From Anaerofilum sp. (GTDB taxonomy: Bacteria > Bacillota > Clostridia > Oscillospirales > Ruminococcaceae): a stretch of DNA of 29,276 bases. Shown piece after piece: positions 8,446 to 15,945 of this stretch. A program made the translations under genes and the position numbers. The notes below the pieces were generated by a model. That model ran no database searches. It was not told the origin of the DNA and worked only from the letters and a program-made list of their open reading frames with translations. Positions within the stretch are counted from its first letter, which is position 1; every line of letters begins with the position of its first letter. Location: the NCBI GenBank assembly GCA_020024115.1, contig JAHHUF010000011.1, positions 1-29,276 of the forward strand, given 5' to 3'.

Positions 8446-8474
8446 ATTTTACCCGATATGATTCTATTTTTCAA
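8446..8474 (-). promoter_or_regulatory. Sigma-A promoter of efp
   Basis: On the minus strand TTGAAA (8469-8474) and TAAAAT (8446-8451) are separated by 17 bases, each one base from consensus. The efp ATG is about 50 bases downstream. Confidence 0.75.
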
Positions 8475-8519
8475 GGGGGGTTTGTCCCTTCCCTGCAATT
8501 ATATCGAATAAAAAACGAC

Positions 8520-9377
8520 TTATTTTTTCAAATTATGATAATATTCTTTCATTGCACCGGCATCTTCTGCCTGTGTCCCTGCCGATTCACAGATAATTGT
8601 GGGGGACAAACCGCGCTCATACAGCAATTCCATCAACGGTTCAAAGTCTGGGCCCCAGCATCTTCCGTCTGCAAAGGTCATATGTCTTTTTTCACCACCG
8701 GATGTATACTCAATCATACTGAAATGAGAATGGAATCGGCTGGCGCGTTCATCTTGCAGCACATCTGCCATTGTATCCAAAATCTGAGCAATCTGCTGTT
8801 TGGTGTTGTAACCACCCTGTGTGCGAGCATTCAAATGCCCAAAATCAACACAAGGGGTGATTCTGGGGTCTACTTTGCACAAAGCCAGCACTTCTTCCAG
8901 TGTGCCCAGCTGCCCAACCTTTCCCATCGTTTCAGGGCAAAGCACAATATCCGAAAAACCGGCTGCATCCACAGCTTCTACAATGCGTTTCATTGTGTCG
9001 ATTGCTTTTTCCAAAGCTGCTTCTCTGCTTTGCTTTCCACAGCTTCCGGAGTGAAACACAACCCGTTTCCCTCCCAGTATTGAAATTGCTTTTGCACTTT
9101 GCAGAATATACTCTACTGAGTTCAAACGCTTTTCTTCTTCCATACTGCTCATAGAGATATAGTATGGTGCGTGCAGTGAATATACAATTTGATGCAGTTG
9201 TGCTGCTTTTTTTATACTTTCAGCCGTTTTTTCTGCAAGGCGAACCCCTCTGCCGCATTGATATTCAAAAGCATCCAGCTGCATTTCCTTCAAGTAAGCA
9301 GGAATTTGTGTTGAATTTTTATATCCTTTTTCCCGAAAGCTGTTGCTTTCTCCTGCTGTTCCAAACAGTACACTCAC
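8520..9377 (-). CDS. Endonuclease IV / AP-endonuclease-2 family TIM-barrel protein
   Basis: This 285-aa TIM barrel resembles endonuclease IV, which uses three zinc ions to cut DNA at abasic sites. Metal-ligand-like residues are H69 (SLHAPYY), H109 (VFHSG), E149 (CPETMGK), D178 and H181 (CVDFGHLNAR), H216 (RFHSHF), H232 (EKRHM) and E264 (ICES). The spacing matches E. coli Nfo closely, except that the Nfo Asp229 position is Lys230 here, which should weaken the third metal site. The protein therefore may be an AP endonuclease or a family member with another substrate. The start codon is GTG, with GGGAGG nine bases upstream. It overlaps the yqeG stop by four bases (GTGA), indicating translational coupling. 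Confidence 0.85.
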   Translation of the reverse strand: MSVLFGTAGESNSFREKGYKNSTQIPAYLKEMQLDAFEYQCGRGVRLAEKTAESIKKAAQLHQIVYSLHAPYYISMSSMEEEKRLNSVEYILQSAKAISILGGKRVVFHSGSCGKQSREAALEKAIDTMKRIVEAVDAAGFSDIVLCPETMGKVGQLGTLEEVLALCKVDPRITPCVDFGHLNARTQGGYNTKQQIAQILDTMADVLQDERASRFHSHFSMIEYTSGGEKRHMTFADGRCWGPDFEPLMELLYERGLSPTIICESAGTQAEDAGAMKEYYHNLKK

Positions 9378-9874
9378 AAAATTTTGCCTCCCTTTTTATG
9401 AAATTTATCAAAAAAGGGCTTTTCCAACTTACGGCGAAACAAAATTCCTTTTTTAATATCCTTTTCCAACGGCTCCACAACCAAAACAGGAATGTTGTAC
9501 AAAGCTCCTGCCAGACGGTCAGTGAAAATCTGGTCACCAACCAGTGCCATCTCATGCCGACAAACACCCAACATTCTTCTGGCTCTCGCCAGTCCTCCCG
9601 GCAAAGGCTTACACCCCATCGAAACAAACTGTAATCCAATTCGTTTTGCAAAGGGTTCCACCCTCTTTTGGGTATTGTTGCTGACAATCGCCATCCGAAT
9701 TCCGGCTTGTCTCATTTTTTCGAGCCATTGGGCAATTGGTTGGCTTAATTGCTGGCTGCCATGAGCAGTGAGTGTGTTGTCCACATCCAAAAGCAATACT
9801 TTAATCTTTTTTTGTTTTAAGAATTCCGGTGTTATTCTGGTCACATCTTTAAAAATATATTCCGGTGTAAGCAT
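9374..9874 (-). CDS. yqeG: YqeG-family HAD phosphatase (subclass IIIA)
   Basis: This is a 166-aa haloacid-dehalogenase-type phosphatase related to B. subtilis YqeG. HAD motif I is LLLDVDNTL (nucleophile and general acid Asp), motif II is VSNN, the motif III lysine lies in GCKPLPGG, and motif IV is GDQIFTD. The compact cap-less form is typical of subclass IIIA (phosphatidylglycerophosphate phosphatase-like); the physiological substrate of bacterial YqeG is not settled. AGGAG lies about seven bases before the ATG. It follows rpsU across a terminator and is coupled to the endonuclease-IV-like gene by a four-base overlap. In Bacillus, yqeG sits with yqeH, yhbY, nadD and yqeK; here those others lie about 5-6 kb away on the same strand, except yqeH, which is not seen. 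Confidence 0.92.
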   Translation of the reverse strand: MLTPEYIFKDVTRITPEFLKQKKIKVLLLDVDNTLTAHGSQQLSQPIAQWLEKMRQAGIRMAIVSNNTQKRVEPFAKRIGLQFVSMGCKPLPGGLARARRMLGVCRHEMALVGDQIFTDRLAGALYNIPVLVVEPLEKDIKKGILFRRKLEKPFFDKFHKKGGKIL

Positions 9875-9916
9875 GGCAGTCTCCTTTTCTGTTATTATTT
9901 TCTAAAAATAAAAATC

Positions 9917-9949
9917 AAAGGTGAGCCCTGCACAGCAGAGCTCACCTTT
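9917..9949 (-). terminator. Intrinsic terminator after rpsU
   Basis: AAAGGTGAGC (9917-9926) and GCTCACCTTT (9940-9949) form a perfect 10-bp stem. On the minus strand a T-rich tail (TTTGATTTTTATTTTT) follows. It lies about 30 bases after the rpsU stop, so yqeG is read through it or uses a weak promoter I could not identify. Confidence 0.85.
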
Positions 9950-9981
9950 TACGCACCTTTTCCGTATTGCACACAATTCAA

Positions 9982-10158
9982 TTATTTAAACTTGCGCTTA
10001 CGGGCAGCTTCGGACTTTTTCTTGCGCCGAACGGAAGGCTTCTCGTAAGCCTCACGCTTACGCACTTCGGCCAGCACACCACTGCGGGCGCAGGAGCGCT
10101 TAAAGCGACGCAGAGCACTTTCCAGCGACTCGTTCTCTTTGACACGAATTTCCGACAT
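9982..10158 (-). CDS. rpsU: Small ribosomal subunit protein bS21
   Basis: This 58-aa basic ribosomal protein of the 30S platform helps initiation of translation. It begins MSEIRVKENESLESALRRFK, continues with RSCARSGVLAEVRKREAYEKP, and ends in a lysine/arginine-rich tail (RRKKKSEAARKRKFK). Start and length match the family. GGGAGG is seven bases before the ATG. Codon use and GC content look higher than in neighbouring genes, as expected for strong expression. It has a consensus promoter about 100 bases upstream, a structured leader and its own terminator. A longer 85-codon frame on the same strand (9978-10235) overlaps it and is spurious. Confidence 0.97.
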   Translation of the reverse strand: MSEIRVKENESLESALRRFKRSCARSGVLAEVRKREAYEKPSVRRKKKSEAARKRKFK

Positions 10159-10202
10159 CTTGTTCCCTCCCTTAACATGAGGTAGGAGCCGACCCGTTCA
10201 CA

Positions 10203-10224
10203 GCCAAAACCACAATGTTTCGGC
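10203..10224 (-). promoter_or_regulatory. Hairpin in the rpsU 5' leader
   Basis: In the minus-strand transcript GCCGAAAC (10217-10224) pairs with GUUUUGGC (10203-10210), eight pairs including one G-U, around a 6-base loop. It sits in a leader of about 95 bases that is richer in G and C than flanking intergenic DNA. A further palindrome, CGTTGATAATCAACG, lies near the transcript start (10238-10252). It could serve autoregulation or stability; no known riboswitch was recognised. Confidence 0.5.
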
Positions 10225-10259
10225 GGCAGGCCCATTCACGTTGATAATCAACGCAGTTC

Positions 10260-10289
10260 ATTATACTACAAATCCCCCTAGCCTGTCAA
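10260..10289 (-). promoter_or_regulatory. Consensus sigma-A promoter of rpsU
   Basis: On the minus strand a perfect TTGACA (10284-10289) and a perfect TATAAT (10260-10265) are separated by 18 bases. The predicted start near 10253 gives a leader of about 95 bases before rpsU. Confidence 0.88.
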
Positions 10290-10474
10290 CAATTTTTTGC
10301 ATCCTAATTCGATTTTTTATCGATATCGCTATGGTATATAAAAAATTATCTTTTTTGAAAAAACCAGAAAATTTTAAATATACACATATCGTATCTGATT
10401 TGCCGGAATCAATTGGGCGTTTGTATATTTTTTCTGCCGCAAAAGCCCAATTCTAACCCCCAAACCAAACTATT
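10290..10474. other. AT-rich spacer between leuS and rpsU promoter
   Basis: I see no gene here. It contains an 8-bp inverted repeat AATTGGGC (10411-10418) / GCCCAATT (10445-10452) separated by 26 bases, just after the leuS stop codon. No T-run follows on the minus strand, so it is not a typical intrinsic terminator. The rest is A/T-rich, with a short CGAT...ATCG repeat near 10310. Confidence 0.5.
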
Positions 10475-12880
10475 TTATTTTGCTGCAAGATTCACAATTT
10501 TTCCGGGAACAAAAATTTCCTTCACCATTGTTTTACCTTCCAGTGCAGCTGCAACCCCTGGGTCTTGTTTTGCAGCAGCAATTGCATCTTCTTTGGAAAT
10601 ATCTGCCGCAACTATCAAGCGGGCACGCAGTTTTCCGTTTACCTGAACAGCAATTTCAATTGTGCTGTCCACACATTTTGCTTCATCGTACTGAGGCCAT
10701 GGATAATATGCCAATTCCTCAGTCATGCCAATCTGCTGCCATGCTTCCTCGGTAATATGCGGAGCAAACGGATTCAACAGCTGCAACAAAATTTTGTATT
10801 CTTCACGGGTTGCACCACCATTTGCCTCATATTCGTTAATCAAACTCATCATTGCGGCAATTGCAGTGTTGTGCTTGAGGTTCTCGATGTCCTCTCCAAC
10901 CTTTTTGATTGTACGGTTTACAACACCTTCCAACTCAGGACGAACACCTTCACCCTCTACCAATTTTTCACTCAGGTTCCACACACGCTCCAAGAAGCGT
11001 TTACAGCCCTTGATAGAACTTGTGTTCCATGGGGCAGCCTTCTCAAAGTCGCCGATGAACATTTCATACAAACGCAGAGTATCTGCGCCATATTCTGCAA
11101 TCACATCATCGGGGTTGACTACATTGCCACGGCTCTTGCTCATCTTTTCGCCATTCTCACCCAAAATCATACCATGACTGGTACGCTTTGCATAAGGCTC
11201 TTTTGTAGGCACAATGCCAATATCATACAAGAATTTATGCCAGAAACGACTGTACAGCAGATGAAGGGTTGTATGCTCCATACCGCCATTATACCAATCA
11301 ACAGGGCCCCAGTATTCCACGGCTTCCTTGCTGACAGGAGCAGTATCACAATGAGGGTCCATATAACGCAGGAAGTACCAACTGGAACCAGCCCATTGAG
11401 GCATGGTGTCAGTTTCGCGTTTTGCAGCACCGCCACAGCAGGGACAGGTGGTATTCACCCATTCTGTATGGCGCGCCAATGGGCTTTCACCGCCCTCACC
11501 AGGCTCAAAATCGCTGATTTCAGGCAGACGCAAAGGCAACTCGCTCTCTGGCAGAGGCACCCAACCGCATTTTTCACAGAATACCATTGGAATTGGCTCA
11601 CCCCAATAACGCTGACGGCTAAACACCCAGTCACGCAGCTTAAAGTTTACCTTTGCATGTCCTTTGCCCTCTTTTTCAAGCCATTCAATCATAGCCTGTT
11701 TGGCTTCTTCCACAGATTTTCCATTCAAAAATCCACTGTTAATCAAAGTACCAGTTGCACAATCGGTAAATGCTTCTTTTTCAATGTCACCACCGGCAAC
11801 CACTTCAATAATTTCAGTACCAAATGCTTTTGCAAATTCATAGTCACGAGTATCATGTGCAGGAACTGCCATAATTGCACCTGTGCCATAAGTAGCCAAA
11901 ACATAGTCAGAAAGGAAGATGGGGATTTCTTTTCCGTTCACAGGGTTGATACCTCGAACACCTTCCAAACGAACACCGGTTTTTTCTTTGTTCAGTTCAG
12001 TGCGTTCCAAATCGCTTTTACGGGATGCAGCATCTTGATAGGCTTTCACTTCGTCCATATTCTGGATTTTATCCGCCCATTTTTCCACCAGTTTATGCTC
12101 AGGTGCCAACACCATATAAGTTGCACCAAACATCGTATCGGGACGAGTGGTATAAACGGTGATTTCATCCCCTGCAGTTGAACCGAAGTTCACTTCTGCG
12201 CCATGGCTGCGCCCAATCCAGTTTTTCTGCTGGGTGGCAACACGCTCGATAAAATCCATACCGTCCAAATCATCAATCAGGCGGTCTGCATACTCGGTAA
12301 TTTTCAGCATCCACTGGCTTTTCACCTTGTGTACCACTTCTCCGCCACAGCGTTCACACACACCGTTGACAACTTCTTCGTTTGCCAAAACAACCTTACA
12401 GCTGGTGCACCAGTTTACATTCATTTCTTTTTTGTATGCCAAACCTTTTTTAAACAGCTGCAAGAAAATCCATTGTGTCCATTTATAATACTCAGGGTCA
12501 GTAGTGTTGATTTCTCTGTCCCAGTCAAAAGACAAGCCCAAACTTTTCAGCTGGCTTTTAAAGCGTGCCACATTATTTTTGGTTACAATTTCGGGATGAA
12601 TGTGGTTTTTCATTGCAAAGTTTTCAGTTGGCAGACCAAAAGCATCCCAACCCATAGGATACAGAACATTATATCCACACTGGCGTTTTTTGCGTGCAAC
12701 AATATCCAGTGCAGTATAGCTGCGAGGATGTCCTACATGCAAACCCTGTCCGGAAGGGTAGGGAAACTCAACCAAAGCATAAAACTTCGGTTTGGAAGTG
12801 TCCAGTTTCGCAGAGAATGTCTTTTTGTCATCCCAAATTTTTTGCCATTTTTGTTCGGTTTGTTTAAAATCATATTTCAC
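10475..12880 (-). CDS. leuS: Leucine--tRNA ligase
   Basis: This class I aminoacyl-tRNA synthetase (801 aa, normal bacterial length) charges tRNA-Leu. The HIGH motif appears as HVGH (48-51) within YPSGQGLHVGHP, and KMSKS is at 579-583. A zinc-binding insertion carries CTSC (158-161) and CERC (175-178), and a second cysteine set lies near 435-482. The CP1 editing domain has TTRPDTMFGATY (244-255) and GTGAIMAVPAHDTRDYEF (332-349), which are needed to remove mischarged tRNA. The start codon is GTG, with AGAGGTGA just upstream. It lies 69 bases after rsfS. That gap is too short for a T-box leader, so it lacks the leucine-responsive control common for leuS in Bacillota and is probably transcribed with the upstream genes. 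Confidence 0.97.
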   Translation of the reverse strand: MKYDFKQTEQKWQKIWDDKKTFSAKLDTSKPKFYALVEFPYPSGQGLHVGHPRSYTALDIVARKKRQCGYNVLYPMGWDAFGLPTENFAMKNHIHPEIVTKNNVARFKSQLKSLGLSFDWDREINTTDPEYYKWTQWIFLQLFKKGLAYKKEMNVNWCTSCKVVLANEEVVNGVCERCGGEVVHKVKSQWMLKITEYADRLIDDLDGMDFIERVATQQKNWIGRSHGAEVNFGSTAGDEITVYTTRPDTMFGATYMVLAPEHKLVEKWADKIQNMDEVKAYQDAASRKSDLERTELNKEKTGVRLEGVRGINPVNGKEIPIFLSDYVLATYGTGAIMAVPAHDTRDYEFAKAFGTEIIEVVAGGDIEKEAFTDCATGTLINSGFLNGKSVEEAKQAMIEWLEKEGKGHAKVNFKLRDWVFSRQRYWGEPIPMVFCEKCGWVPLPESELPLRLPEISDFEPGEGGESPLARHTEWVNTTCPCCGGAAKRETDTMPQWAGSSWYFLRYMDPHCDTAPVSKEAVEYWGPVDWYNGGMEHTTLHLLYSRFWHKFLYDIGIVPTKEPYAKRTSHGMILGENGEKMSKSRGNVVNPDDVIAEYGADTLRLYEMFIGDFEKAAPWNTSSIKGCKRFLERVWNLSEKLVEGEGVRPELEGVVNRTIKKVGEDIENLKHNTAIAAMMSLINEYEANGGATREEYKILLQLLNPFAPHITEEAWQQIGMTEELAYYPWPQYDEAKCVDSTIEIAVQVNGKLRARLIVAADISKEDAIAAAKQDPGVAAALEGKTMVKEIFVPGKIVNLAAK

Positions 12881-12949
12881 GATTATTCACCTCTAGTTAG
12901 TACAGGGGATTTTTTCAAAAGTGGATGGTTTCAGCCTGTCAAAGCAGTA

Positions 12950-13342
12950 TTATTTGCTCAAATATTTATGATATTTATGATATTTCGTTATATCTTTATC
13001 AAAATCAATTTCCACAGGGTCGGCATCTGCCCAAAGATGCTCCAAATCATAAAATTCCCGTGCCTGCGGATAGAAAAGATGCACAATCACCTCACCATAG
13101 TCCAGCAAAATCCAGTTTTTGGTGTCATATCCTTCGGTACGCAAAGGGCGAATCCCCTCTTGCTCCAAATAAAACTCAATGTCTTCTGCAAGACTTTTCA
13201 CCTGTGTTGTTGAGGTACCTTCAGCAATTACAAAGTAATCAGTCAGCACAGTCAAATCTCTTACTTTCATTACCTTTATATCCTGTGCTTTCCGGATATC
13301 CAAAATTCGTGCAATGTGGGTTGCAAGTTCCAAACTTTCCAT
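12950..13342 (-). CDS. rsfS: Ribosomal silencing factor RsfS
   Basis: RsfS (YbeB/Iojap family, 130 aa) binds large-subunit protein uL14 and blocks subunit joining under nutrient limitation. Characteristic stretches are DIKVMKVRDLTVLTDYFVIAEGTS and NWILLDYGEVIVHLF, followed by AREFYDLEHLWADA. AAGGAG is seven bases before the ATG. The C-terminal tail ends KYHKYHKYLSK, encoded by a 9-base tandem repeat (see findings). It starts 23 bases after the LCP gene and continues the nadD-yqeK-LCP-rsfS order common in Clostridia. Confidence 0.95.
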   Translation of the reverse strand: MESLELATHIARILDIRKAQDIKVMKVRDLTVLTDYFVIAEGTSTTQVKSLAEDIEFYLEQEGIRPLRTEGYDTKNWILLDYGEVIVHLFYPQAREFYDLEHLWADADPVEIDFDKDITKYHKYHKYLSK

Positions 13343-13365
13343 TTATGTTCTCCTTTTGTTTCAAA

Positions 13366-14739
13366 TTATGCTGCTGGTTGTTGGGTGCTGTCCTCCGAAA
13401 CATCAATATTGCCGGATGTGATTCCTGCTTCGGAATCCACCTCACCCATAAAGCTAATGGCAGCGTCATGCAGCTGTCCTGCTGCGGGCCATTGTGGAAT
13501 TTCAAACTGTTCTGCACTTACAGGCTCGCCATAGCTGCGGAAATAAGTGTTCAGCAAATCAGCAGTTTCCGGCTCTGCAATTACATTGACAGATTGGTTC
13601 TTATATCGCTGTGCACCTGCATATTCAGGCAAACGGCACATCATAATGTTTTTGCTTGGCACACCCAAAGCGGACACGCCCACGCTTGCCATATCCATAA
13701 CATCCATATTTGTTTTCATATAGGTCAAGAATACAGGGAATAGCTTAAAAATATCGTTGGGAGTCATCGAACGCAGACGATTGAACAAACCAGAATAGAA
13801 GAAACGCTGCATTTCCAAACGGGCAAAATCACCGGTTGCATACCCATTACCATGACGGCAGCGAACAAAAAATTCTGCTGCTGCACCGTTCATTGTTTGG
13901 TACCCTTGGCTGAGTTTACTGCCCTCAAACTCCATATCTCTGGGAACATATACCTCCACTCCTCCAAAGGTGTCCACAATGCTTTTCAAACTATCCATAT
14001 CAATGGTCAAATAATAGTCAATGGGCAGTTTAAACATTTTATAGATTTGATTTGCCAAAAGCGAAATGTCTGTGCCGCCGCCTTTTGCTGCAACACCGTT
14101 GATTTTGCCATTGTTGGACAGTTCTCCGCCCACATAGGTATCACGGGGAATTTGCAGCATATTGATTTTTTTATTTTTGGCATCAAAGTTCACATACATA
14201 ATCATGTCTGTGAGTGCATGGGTTCTGCCTTCTTCAAAGTCAATTCCACAAACCAAAAAGTTTACAACATCTCCTTTGAACTCTTTTGGAGTATTTACAT
14301 GAGAGTCCAAAGTTCCCATGCCAGCATTATTACCTGACAAAGCATAGTTAAGATACAAATATCCTCCACCCAGTACAACCACAGGGGTCAACACCAGCAA
14401 AATCAAGATTGTTCTCAAAATATGTTTTATTTTTTTCTTGCGTTTTGTTGCTGCCTTTTTTCTTACAGGTGTCTGTCTTGCACTTGTTTGTGCAGAAGAA
14501 TTTCTTGAACTTGCTGCTTTTGAAGCATTGCTGTGGGTTTGGTTGGTTCTATGGTTTGTTTGATGTTGATTGGTGCGGCCACTTTGTGCTGTTCTTGTGG
14601 AACGATATGCGCCAGAAACATCCATTTCCCCTGATGCTGGCTGGCGAGGTGCTGTCCTTCTGGGGTCTCTATACGCACGAGTGGTATCAATATTCACCTG
14701 CCGATGCGGTGTATTCCCCCGATTGGTTTCATTTTTCAT
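13366..14739 (-). CDS. LytR-CpsA-Psr (LCP) family membrane phosphotransferase
   Basis: LCP enzymes move undecaprenyl-linked glycopolymers such as teichoic acids or capsules onto peptidoglycan at the outer face of the membrane. The 457-aa protein has a long hydrophilic N-terminal segment (1-105) rich in Thr, Asn, Gln, Ser and Arg, a basic stop-transfer stretch RKKAATKRKKK, one membrane helix (about 108-132), and an extracellular LCP domain (about 158-325). Within that domain, TDMIMYVNFD, LQIPRDTYV (195-203), FGGVEVYVP and FVRCRHGNGY...DFARLEMQRFF are the core signatures. The C-terminal region resembles a LytR_C-type extension only loosely. It overlaps the yqeK stop by four bases (ATGA). The older name 'transcriptional regulator' for this family is misleading. 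Confidence 0.93.
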   Translation of the reverse strand: MKNETNRGNTPHRQVNIDTTRAYRDPRRTAPRQPASGEMDVSGAYRSTRTAQSGRTNQHQTNHRTNQTHSNASKAASSRNSSAQTSARQTPVRKKAATKRKKKIKHILRTILILLVLTPVVVLGGGYLYLNYALSGNNAGMGTLDSHVNTPKEFKGDVVNFLVCGIDFEEGRTHALTDMIMYVNFDAKNKKINMLQIPRDTYVGGELSNNGKINGVAAKGGGTDISLLANQIYKMFKLPIDYYLTIDMDSLKSIVDTFGGVEVYVPRDMEFEGSKLSQGYQTMNGAAAEFFVRCRHGNGYATGDFARLEMQRFFYSGLFNRLRSMTPNDIFKLFPVFLTYMKTNMDVMDMASVGVSALGVPSKNIMMCRLPEYAGAQRYKNQSVNVIAEPETADLLNTYFRSYGEPVSAEQFEIPQWPAAGQLHDAAISFMGEVDSEAGITSGNIDVSEDSTQQPAA

Positions 14740-15320
14740 ACAGCCGAATCTCCTTCGTTGTCTTTCTGCCGCAGATACTCCAATGTTTTTAATGAAAGCT
14801 CATCCATTGGCTTGTTGCTTTCTTTCAGCCAGGCAACCGTCATCTCCATAGCTTGCAGCATTGCCTGATTCAAATTTTGCTGTTCCAATTGTCGCAGCTG
14901 TTCAACTTCCGGATAGTTCCGTTCCGCACTGGTCATATCCGCCAAAAAAATGATTTTGTCCAATGTTGTCATTGCAGGGCGTCCTGTTGTATGGCAGCGA
15001 ATTGCAGACAAAATTTCCTCATCCTCCACACCCCAGCGAATTTTTGCCAAAATCGCCCCACAAATTCCATGCCAAACCGGGACAGGGCGATTTGGTGCGT
15101 TCTCCGCCATTATAACATTGTCATGAAAAATCTGCAACATTTCTTCTTTTGGCAGTTCTTTCACAATATCATGCAGCAATGCTGCCACCGCCGCTTTTTG
15201 GGTGTCCACTCCGTTTTTTTCTGCCAGCATCACAGCCATATCACGCACATTCAAAGTGTGCTGCAACCGACACTCGGATAAATTTTCTTTTGCCAGTTGC
15301 TCTGCCTGTTCTTCATTCAT
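14736..15320 (-). CDS. yqeK: YqeK, symmetrical diadenosine tetraphosphate hydrolase (HD domain)
   Basis: This HD-domain metal phosphohydrolase (194 aa) is related to B. subtilis YqeK, which splits Ap4A into two ADP. Visible features are the leading histidine in RLQHTLNV, the HD pair in ALLHDIVKE, WHGICGAILA, and IRCHTTGRPAMTTLDKIIFLADM. The longer frame begins at 15362, but the start at 15320 (MNEEQAEQ) is preferred. GGGGGAG lies just before it, and it overlaps nadD by only 8 bases, whereas the longer form adds residues without a family match. It is co-transcribed between nadD and the LCP gene. Confidence 0.93.
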   Translation of the reverse strand: MNEEQAEQLAKENLSECRLQHTLNVRDMAVMLAEKNGVDTQKAAVAALLHDIVKELPKEEMLQIFHDNVIMAENAPNRPVPVWHGICGAILAKIRWGVEDEEILSAIRCHTTGRPAMTTLDKIIFLADMTSAERNYPEVEQLRQLEQQNLNQAMLQAMEMTVAWLKESNKPMDELSLKTLEYLRQKDNEGDSAV

Positions 15321-15927
15321 ACTTACTCCCCCTGTTTTGATACAAACCATACTGCTGTACAATTTTTGCTGCCTCTAATGGCAAAACTGTTTGTGGGGCT
15401 GCTCCCTGCTGCATTTGCAGGCGCAGAGAACTGGAAGCCTGCAAAACAACATCTGCTGTCAGCAAAACCAACTTTGCACCTTTTTGGGTCAGATATTCTG
15501 CTGCTACTTCAAACTGTTGTTGCTCTGCTGCATCTCGGCAATGGGCAACCAAAGTGCAGGTCTGCACAATGGTCTGCCAGTCTTTCCATGTTTCAAAGCT
15601 CTCCAGCATATCGCTGCCAATACACAAATAAATCTGTGCATCAGCAAACTGCTTTTTTAGCATTTGAATTGTATCAATGGTGTAACTTTTGGTGCGGCGG
15701 CTAATTTCCCAATCACTAATCTGAATCTGCTCCCCCAGTTGCCGAAAACAACTGCACATCGCAAGCCGCAGACTGGCAGGGGTTGTGCTTGCTTTTTTGT
15801 GCGGAGGGGTTCCTGCCGGCATCACAATCACCCGATTTGGTTTGATTTGTTCCACTGCCGCTTTCAGCAGATTGATATGCCCTTCATGGGGTGGGTCAAA
15901 GGTACCTCCATACAGCAAAATTTTCAT
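15313..15927 (-). CDS. nadD: Nicotinate-nucleotide adenylyltransferase
   Basis: NadD joins ATP and nicotinate mononucleotide to make deamido-NAD, an essential step of NAD synthesis. The 204-aa protein opens with the nucleotidyltransferase signature GGTFDPPHEGH (8-18) and has MPAGTPPHKK (36-45) and CIGSDMLESFETWKDW. The C-terminal motif, usually ISSTxIR, appears here as QASSSLR. That is a relaxed version, but the serine pair and arginine are kept. The ribosome site is GGTGG before the ATG. It follows yhbY by 3-18 bases of spacer and overlaps yqeK by 8 bases. Confidence 0.95.
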   Translation of the reverse strand: MKILLYGGTFDPPHEGHINLLKAAVEQIKPNRVIVMPAGTPPHKKASTTPASLRLAMCSCFRQLGEQIQISDWEISRRTKSYTIDTIQMLKKQFADAQIYLCIGSDMLESFETWKDWQTIVQTCTLVAHCRDAAEQQQFEVAAEYLTQKGAKLVLLTADVVLQASSSLRLQMQQGAAPQTVLPLEAAKIVQQYGLYQNRGSKYE

Positions 15928-15945
15928 CTGCTCACCACCTGTTTA

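Noticed and set aside
8471..8498. G/C-rich hairpin after the endonuclease-IV-like gene as a terminator
   Set aside because: The stem is only about five pairs and no U-run follows on the minus strand; the bases overlap the efp -35 box.
9978..10235. 85-codon minus-strand frame covering the rpsU leader and gene
   Set aside because: It overlaps rpsU in another frame, has no sensible ribosome site, and its sequence is typical of an out-of-frame reading of bS21. It might be considered as a leader peptide only, which I cannot support.
10565..12181. 538-codon plus-strand frame opposite leuS
   Set aside because: It is an antisense shadow of leuS with no recognisable motif and no ribosome binding site.
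12881..12949. T-box or leader upstream of leuS
   Set aside because: The gap is only 69 bases with no T-box sequence or antiterminator. A TTGACA occurs there, but no -10 lies at proper spacing.
15321..15362. 14-residue N-terminal extension of yqeK
   Set aside because: It lies wholly inside nadD with no family similarity; the start at 15320 has a good GGGGGAG site.
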